A stretch of DNA of 64,000 nucleotides from NCBI GenBank assembly GCA_031002005.1, contig CM061919.1:14641687-14705686 (forward strand), given 5' to 3'. This document shows, in pieces, positions 60,501 through 64,000 of the stretch; positions within the stretch are counted from its first letter, which is position 1; each line of letters starts with the position of its first letter. A program made the translations under genes and the position numbers. This DNA comes from Vandiemenella viatica. Its lineage: Eukaryota; Arthropoda; Insecta; Orthoptera; Morabidae. Below the pieces are notes generated by a model. The model saw only the letters and a list, made by a program, of their open reading frames with translations. It was not told the DNA's origin and searched no databases.

Positions 60501-61421
60501 CATAGGTCTACAACAAAAAAAAGACATAAAATAGACTCTCTGCTCTATAAACAATTGTTTAATAGTATAAGTACAGGAACTTAACTAATATTTTGGTTAT
60601 GAATATTTTGAAGACGGTTTAATAGATTTATTAGTAACAACGAAAATCTTTCATGAATTGTGTTACATTATATAAATGATTACATAAATTTTTCTACGTT
60701 TGTAGAGAATTTACTACTGAAGATAATTGACAAACTGAATTCATTTTGAAAGGATTTTTTTATTCTGGTCGCCATATTGTTTATTGGTGATAATGGAACG
60801 TTCCCATTGCATTAAAGATCACGATTAAATCCATTACTTTTACTGGATTAGTTATGCCTGGGTACGACTGTAGCACTATCAACATCAAAAGTGATTTTTG
60901 TTCTTCATGCTAGTAGAGGAAAAACGGATTATATCTTCTGTTTGGAGAGTTTGTGCAACTTTAATTAGGCTGTTAGACACGATATTTTATAAAAAATTCT
61001 ATTACATACACCTTTACAATTCCAGTAGTAGCGTTTTACTTCATGAACAGATGATGACAGTAGTAGTAGATTTAGATCATTTATGACCATATTAGCCACT
61101 AGCACTAATTTAGTTTTAATTTTTGGTATTCACACAAGACTGACTAGCAGATGTAGAAATATTTCAGTAAAGCAACGTCACATCTTTTTCCATTAAAAAT
61201 TACGGCATGCATTTTTTAAACAACTATTTGAGAGTGTCCCCGCGAAGAATGCAGTTCTTGTAATATATATTCTTGTTAGCAGAAGAGACAAACAAAATAT
61301 TTCAAATACATGCAGCAATATGGAACCATGAACCCCTCAAGATAGAGCGTTAATGATGGTATGACAGTACGTCAAAATCCTCGCGCACGGAGAACCTGTT
61401 GCGTGGCGCCCGTGGAGATGC

Positions 61422-61458
61422 GTGACCTTAGGGGTAGCCTTGTCGACGACAAGGTCAC
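61422..61458. promoter_or_regulatory. Everted AGGTCA half-sites with central palindrome
   Basis: GTGACCTT (61422-61429) and AAGGTCAC (61451-61458) are exact complements. Between and overlapping them CCTTGTCG-A-CGACAAGG (61438-61454) forms a perfect 8-bp palindrome. AAGGTCA is the half-site of several nuclear receptors. Functional meaning is unproven. Confidence 0.3.
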
Positions 61459-61871
61459 TGCTAGCCGTCGCGGTGAAAGGGCCGACTCGATGCGGCGGAG
61501 CGATAACCGCACTCAAACTGACCGTCGCTCAATATAGACAACATCCGGCTGCTGTCCACAAAGGCCATGCTGCTATCTTCCAAACTGGGTACTATGATTC
61601 TCCGAATGTTTGCATGTTTCTCTTTTCAAAGTGTTTGTTTATTCTAAGTACAGAAGTAAATCAGAGCAGATATTCGGTCGCGGTTTATTCTCAAATTTTA
61701 GGGACGTGAACACACCTGAGGGCCATACATTCCAGCAGCGATATCGGGCACCTCTCAAGCATTCTCAAGAACTTTGACCATAAGTTTCCCAAAAGATTTC
61801 CTAGAATTTTTAAATAACTGCAGTGGGTGTTAGTTGTTGTGGTGTAATCGTAGGCTTCCGCGGCCAGAGTC

Positions 61872-62056
61872 AGTTGATTCTTGGCTGTCCGGGTGGCGCC
61901 GCGTCATGTTCATCGTAGCCGACGTTTCGACCCTCATTCTGGGGTCTTCTTCCAGGGCAGAACAGTTCTTCCCTGGAAGAAGACCCCAGAATGAGGGTCG
62001 AAACGTCGGCTACGATGAACATGACGCGGCGCCACCCGGAAAGCCAAGAATCAACT
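61872..62056. mobile_element. Foldback/hairpin element, 86-bp arms
   Basis: The arm 61872-61957 and the arm 61971-62056 are complementary at 85 of 86 positions, separated by 13 bases that themselves hold AGAAC/GTTCT. The right arm carries GACCC...GGGTCGAAACGTC, a hairpin followed by GAAAC as in hammerhead-like cores. GGCTTCCGCGGC lies just before the left arm (61853-61864). No open frame is meaningful. It is likely a non-autonomous mobile element or two copies head to head. Confidence 0.85.
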
Positions 62057-62109
62057 AGTTGTAGTGGTGTCGTGGTTTGAGTCTACCTACAAAATACTGT
62101 CGACGTTTA

Positions 62110-62333
62110 CGGAGCGTGGTGGGTGAGCCGTAACTCTCTGGCCTCGCATTAGGAAAGACGCGAACTCGAATCCCCGTCCGGCCAACCAGATTTGGGTTTT
62201 CCATGGTTTCTCCAAATAACTCCATGCAAATGCCGGGAGGGTTTCTTCAATAGACAATGGCCTAATTTCCTTTCAGTTCCAGTTCCTTTCCCCCAATCCT
62301 TTCACGCCTCTAAGACATCGGCGTAAAACCAAG
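62110..62333 (+). repeat. SINE-A
   Basis: The head CGGAGCGTGGTGGGTGAGCC is followed by CGAACTCGAATCCCCGTCCG, TTGGGTTTTCCATGGTTTC, AATGCCGGGAGGGTTTCTTC and GACATCGGCGTAAAACC. Confidence 0.85.
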
Positions 62334-62732
62334 AAAAGCCGATATTAATAATAATATTTGGCGTAAGCAGCCATTAGCACATTATTTGTATTTTAATATT
62401 AATGCTTTTTATCAATAAAATTTTGAGATACAGTATTTTCTGGTTTTTTTTTTCTTCTAAAGGTAATTGGATTTTCCTTTGAAGGAAATTGTTCAAAGTT
62501 TTTCGTATTTTAATATTCAAAACTTCAATTGTCGTGGAAAAAAATCCGGTAAAACATAGGTTCTAGCAGCACAAGCAAAAAAAAAAAATCCATAAGGAAA
62601 CTTCCACCTTAAGATTACATCTCATAAGTAAAGATAATAAAATACATGTTGAAAATGTCTTTTGACTGCAGTTTTTGTGTTGACAAACAAGTGGGTAGTA
62701 CTCATCACATTGGAATTTTTTTTTTATAACGT

Positions 62733-62958
62733 CAGCAGCATGGTTAAGCGGTAACGCTCTGGCCTCGCGTACGGAAGGACGAGGCTTCGAATGCCTGTAC
62801 GGCCACCCAGATTTGCGTTTTTCATTATTTCCACAAATCATTTCAGCCGAAAGCTTTAAAAAGGCCATGACTGATTTTTTTCCCGTTTTTTGCCTCCAGT
62901 TCTTTTCCTCCTCTAATGGCCTCGACGTCGACGAGGCGTAAAGCCACAAACAAAAGCA
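62733..62958 (+). repeat. SINE-A
   Basis: CATGGTTAAGCGGTAACGCT and GCTTCGAATGCC (box B) are followed by GGCCACCCAGATTTGCG and the complete tail CGACGTCGACGAGGCGTAAA. The 137-codon minus-strand open frame across it is a by-product. Confidence 0.85.
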
Positions 62959-62959
62959 A

Positions 62960-64000
62960 CCAAAAAAAAACCGCATTTGCAGAGTTTATTTGAAATCCTC
63001 TAATCACTAACCGACCTCTATTACAGTACAAAAAATACTTCTGTCATCTGAAACATTAGACATGAGTGATACATATTTAACATCTGTAAAAGAAATACGT
63101 CCAGGAAAATGATGATGGTCTATGGAATAGACTTTCCTTACGTCATGTCTTAATTAAATTTAGCACTTACTTTGATATTCTAATTTATTGTTAAAATTTT
63201 TCATTTAATAGTTATTTTGGCAACAGGTAAAATATCTCAGCAATGAAAAACTTATATTTTTTATTCATTTGAAGAAAGTTTAGGTCCCACCTTCCACTGC
63301 CTAACAGTACACTATTATGTATTCCAAGTAAACTTTGTATTTGATCTCACGAAATTATTAAAGATAAAAATATATAGCTGATGACATATCTTTACAATAA
63401 TTATAGAAATAATCCTTTTATTTTATTGCTGTTTAGCATTTTGCTAATTTGTCACTCGGAAGTTTTTTTACTTATAGTCTGCTAGTCAGTTCAATCACTT
63501 GAAAAACTGTGTCTTTATGGGCAATAAGAACAGAAATATGGTAAACAAAAACACCGAAGATAAATTTAAGTGATTATAAAATTCTATCACAGACTTTTGA
63601 AGGTGTCAGAGGGTGCAAATTGTGTATAGCTTTGAAACCTCTGTTTTCTACGAATGTTACATCTCTCTACGGTGTTTAGAGAAAAAATTAATTGTGACCT
63701 GCCACTAATTTTTACTTCTTCCATAATTTTTTAATAATAATTACGTGTCGCCAGTAGAGCGTTGCTATATATATCACTGAATTTTCAGTTCGTGTTGACT
63801 GTTCATTGACTTCGAATTACTTTTAAAGTCTTTTAAATAATTTCTTGTCATGTTTTGAGCCATTCGATTTGATTAATATTTATAATTAATAGAATGCTGT
63901 CTAGCTCATTGGTTGCAGGTTCAGTTGCTGTTGAGCTCCCTGACTAGCCATAAGGCAGCGTTCTAATGGGCTGCCATTCCCACTGTCTCTCGGCAGAAGG
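62960..64000. other. No recognised gene
   Basis: AT-rich. The last 110 bases (from about 63893, GCTGTCTAGCTCATTGG) have a weak tRNA-like look, but the family is not identifiable before the window ends. Confidence 0.35.

Noticed and set aside
62563..62976. 137-codon minus-strand frame
   Set aside because: It is the complement of a SINE-A copy; similar segments recur over other copies.

Overview
The window looks like AT-rich genomic DNA from an insect. The signs are two AYAAP-repeat cuticle-protein genes with long first introns, mariner and hAT transposons, non-LTR retrotransposon relics and many tRNA-derived SINEs. The repeat set and intron sizes fit a large-genome polyneopteran (orthopteran or phasmid type), but the sequence alone does not fix the order. 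There is no sign of bacterial or viral DNA, no operon and no CRISPR array. Gene density is very low and most of the 64 kb is repeats or unrecognised intergenic or intronic sequence.

Layout. Positions 1-13000 hold two small exon-like blocks (173-278 and 10360-10456) with compatible splice phases, possibly two exons of one unidentified plus-strand gene. Between them lie degenerate LINE pieces, SINEs and two unrelated mariner elements (6666-7998 and about 8605-9865). The second mariner sits in what looks like the splice donor of a short ATG exon. Positions 13100-16672 are a nearly full-length but dead LINE with a 57-A tail and an internal chimeric duplication. Positions 17-35 kb are repeats: SINEs, an interrupted A/B repeat array carrying a 308-bp insertion, LINE relics, a poly(A) retrocopy fragment and a hAT-type element.

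Positions 35286-39800 and 51893-55425 each hold a two-exon gene of the same design on the plus strand. Each has a TATA box, an initiator-like site, a 12-nt coding first exon (MFKL), a GTGAGT donor, a 3-4 kb intron, a GC-rich second exon encoding the rest of a signal peptide plus AYAAP repeats, and an AATAAA signal. They are the only protein genes I can call with confidence. They are probably tandem paralogues encoding secreted structural cuticle proteins. The regions around and between them are repeats and unannotated DNA.

Positions 56-64 kb hold more SINEs, a hammerhead-like motif at 57024 and an almost perfect 86-bp-armed inverted repeat at 61872-62056. I found no new multi-gene system. The items most worth checking are the foldback element with its hammerhead-like core, the insertion with a paralogous empty site at 18947-19254, the chimeric LINE, and the unidentified exons.
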